A stretch of 6,397 bases of DNA from positions 1 to 6,397 of the forward strand of contig JACCYS010000369.1 of assembly GCA_013696365.1 (NCBI GenBank), written 5' to 3'. The stretch's first letter is position 1; each line of letters opens with the position of its first letter. The position numbers and the translations under genes are program-made. The notes under the pieces were generated by a model. That model was not told the origin of the DNA. It saw only the letters and a program-made list of their open reading frames with translations, and ran no database searches. Source of the DNA: Nocardioidaceae bacterium. GTDB taxonomy: Bacteria; Actinomycetota; Actinomycetes; Propionibacteriales; Nocardioidaceae. This document shows positions 4,793-6,397 of this stretch, piece after piece.

Positions 4793-6397
4793 ATGTTCTC
4801 GAGGCTCGCCGTGGTCAACCGAGGGGAACCCGCTGTCCGGCTGACCCGCGCCGTGCGCGAGCTCAACGAGGAACACGGCTTCGAGATCTCCACCATCGCC
4901 TTGCACACCGAGGCCGAGCAACGTGCCCTGTTCGTCCGAGCGGCCGACGAGTCGGTTCTGCTACGCGATGTCGAGTCGGCCAGCAGCCCGTACCTCGACC
5001 ACGACGAGCTCGAGCGAGCGCTGCGCGCCAGCCGCGCCGACGCGGTCTGGGTCGGGTGGGGTTTCGTCGCTGAGGACCCCGACTTCGCCGAGCGGTGTGA
5101 GCAGATGGGACTGGTGTTCGTCGGCCCACCGGCTCAGGCCATGCGCCAGCTCGGCGACAAGATCGAAGCCAAGCTGCTCGCCGAGAAGACCGGCGTGCCG
5201 GTGGCGCCGTGGAGCGGCGGCCCGGTCTCCAGCCTGGACGAGGCCCAGGAGCACGCGCAGACCATCGGTATCCCGCTGGTGATCAAAGCCCGAAGCGGCG
5301 GCGGGGGTCGCGGCATCCGGGTGGTACGCGAAGCCGACGATCTGGCCAATGCCTTCGAACGCACCCAGGCGGAGGCCAAGGCCACGTTCGGTGACCCGGT
5401 GGTCTTCATGGAGAGCCTGGTCGGCGGCGGTCGGCACATCGAGGTGCAGGTCATCGCCGACGCGCACGGCACCGTCTGGGCCCCAGGTGTGCGCGACTGC
5501 TCCATCCAGCGCCGCAACCAGAAGCTGGTGGAGGAGTCCGGTTCTCCGGTGCTGAGCGCCGAGCAGCAGACCGAGCTCCGTGAGAAGTCGATCGCGCTGG
5601 TGTCGGCCGCCGGCTACCAAGGTGCGGGCACGGTCGAGTACCTCTACCAGCCGCAGGACAAGACCTTCGCGTTCATGGAGGTGAACACCCGCCTGCAGGT
5701 GGAGCACCCGGTCACCGAGACCACCACCGGACTCGACTTGGTCAAACTCCAGCTCCTGGTGGCGGCGGGGGAGAAGCTGACCGGCGAGGTGCCCCCCGAG
5801 GTGGGTCACGCCATCGAGGTGCGGCTGAACGCCGAGGACGCCGACGAGGGGTTCGCCCCCGCCCCCGGCACCGTCAGCGTGTTCAGCCTGCCGACAGGGC
5901 CGGGCATCAGGGTGGACACCGGCATCGCCGCCGGCGAGGTGATCCCACCGGACTACGACTCGATGGTGGCGAAGGTGATCGCCTGGGGCCGAGACCGGCC
6001 CGAGGCGCTGGCGCGGCTGCGGTGCGCGCTTCGCGACACGACGGTGCTCATCCAGGGCGGTACGACCACCAAGTCGTTCCTCCTCGACCTGCTCGAGCGT
6101 CCCGAGGTCGTATCCGGCGAGGCCGACACCCAATGGCTCGACCGCGTCGGCGCCGAGATGGCCGAGACCCCCGCCAGTCACGCCGACGTCGCCCTGCTCA
6201 GCGTGGCGATCGACGTGTACCACGCCGAGGAGGCGCTCGAACGGGCCTCGTTCCTCGCCTCCGCTCGCGGCGGCCGACCGCGGGCCAGCCACGTCGTGGG
6301 CCGCAGCGTCGAGCTCGGCTACCAGGGGCAGACCTACGCCTTCGAGGTCTCCCAGGTCGGCGGGCGGCGTTATCGGTTGGAGGTGGCGGACCGATCG
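4793..6397 (+). CDS. Biotin carboxylase portion of a fused acyl-CoA (acetyl/propionyl) carboxylase, 3' end outside window
   Basis: The first 535 residues are present. They form a biotin carboxylase, which uses ATP and bicarbonate to carboxylate biotin for malonyl- or methylmalonyl-CoA synthesis. Residues 1-120 are the N-terminal domain; 121-330 the ATP-grasp domain, with glycine loop GGGGRGIRVV (169-178); 340-450 the C-terminal domain. Active-site residues compared with E. coli AccC: K123, K165, H215, K244, E282, E296, N298, R300, E304 and R344 are present; N242 replaces a His. VGWGFVAEDP (87-96) replaces the usual PGYGFLSEN-like stretch. This variant, and the residues continuing beyond 460, match the long actinobacterial fused carboxylases (about 1,800 residues) that carry biotin-carrier and carboxyltransferase domains downstream, though those lie outside the window. 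The start ATG at 4793 has AGGGG eight bases upstream. Confidence 0.95.
   Translation, partial: MFSRLAVVNRGEPAVRLTRAVRELNEEHGFEISTIALHTEAEQRALFVRAADESVLLRDVESASSPYLDHDELERALRASRADAVWVGWGFVAEDPDFAERCEQMGLVFVGPPAQAMRQLGDKIEAKLLAEKTGVPVAPWSGGPVSSLDEAQEHAQTIGIPLVIKARSGGGGRGIRVVREADDLANAFERTQAEAKATFGDPVVFMESLVGGGRHIEVQVIADAHGTVWAPGVRDCSIQRRNQKLVEESGSPVLSAEQQTELREKSIALVSAAGYQGAGTVEYLYQPQDKTFAFMEVNTRLQVEHPVTETTTGLDLVKLQLLVAAGEKLTGEVPPEVGHAIEVRLNAEDADEGFAPAPGTVSVFSLPTGPGIRVDTGIAAGEVIPPDYDSMVAKVIAWGRDRPEALARLRCALRDTTVLIQGGTTTKSFLLDLLERPEVVSGEADTQWLDRVGAEMAETPASHADVALLSVAIDVYHAEEALERASFLASARGGRPRASHVVGRSVELGYQGQTYAFEVSQVGGRRYRLEVADRS

Noticed and set aside
3958..5073. 371-codon plus-strand open frame across DUF2237 and the carboxylase start
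   Set aside because: It overlaps two well-supported genes in other frames and its product is arginine-rich shadow sequence without motifs.
4961..6292. 443-codon minus-strand open frame opposite the carboxylase
   Set aside because: A mirror frame typical of GC-rich genes; the plus strand carries a complete biotin carboxylase active site.

Overview
The window is GC-rich throughout, with NNC/NNG codon use, frequent GTG starts and TANNNT-type -10 boxes. This fits a high-GC actinomycete chromosome. Three further points agree: the N-terminal part of a large fused acyl-CoA carboxylase, a DUF2237 protein, and a LacI-family gene whose GTG sits where a leaderless mRNA would begin. I cannot name a genus. 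I see no transposase, integrase, phage gene, CRISPR array or rRNA.

Layout, left to right. A pirin-family gene runs off the left edge (minus strand, 1-723). A tRNA-Lys(CTT) follows on the plus strand (845-917). Converging on the tRNA is a two-gene minus-strand operon (2405 to 955): an amidohydrolase-2-type TIM-barrel hydrolase whose stop overlaps, as ATGA, the start of a cysteine-dioxygenase-family thiol dioxygenase. Facing this operon across a short divergent region is a LacI-family regulator (2530-3549, plus). Between them lie two copies of a GAAGCGCTTC palindrome, 21 bp centre to centre, with a TATAGA/TATAGT box between them. This is the clearest regulatory structure in the window. The simplest reading is that the LacI-type protein represses the hydrolase/dioxygenase operon until an unknown ligand appears.

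Converging on the lacI-type gene is a decayed 5' fragment of a medium-chain dehydrogenase/reductase gene (about 4083 to 3640, minus). It carries an in-frame TAG and a 10-bp tandem duplication that shifts the frame, and it has lost its nucleotide-binding half. Upstream of it, the stretch before 4225 holds two near-identical palindromes (GCCACGYTTACGTGGC). A complete DUF2237 gene (4617-4225, minus) follows. Divergent from it, starting at 4793, is the biotin-carboxylase end of a large fused acyl-CoA carboxylase, cut by the right edge.

Most of the window is ordinary chromosomal content. The part most worth following is the LacI/amidohydrolase/thiol-dioxygenase unit with its paired operators. Its substrate is not apparent, and the dioxygenase seems by hand alignment to lack the arginine that holds the cysteine carboxylate in mammalian cysteine dioxygenase.
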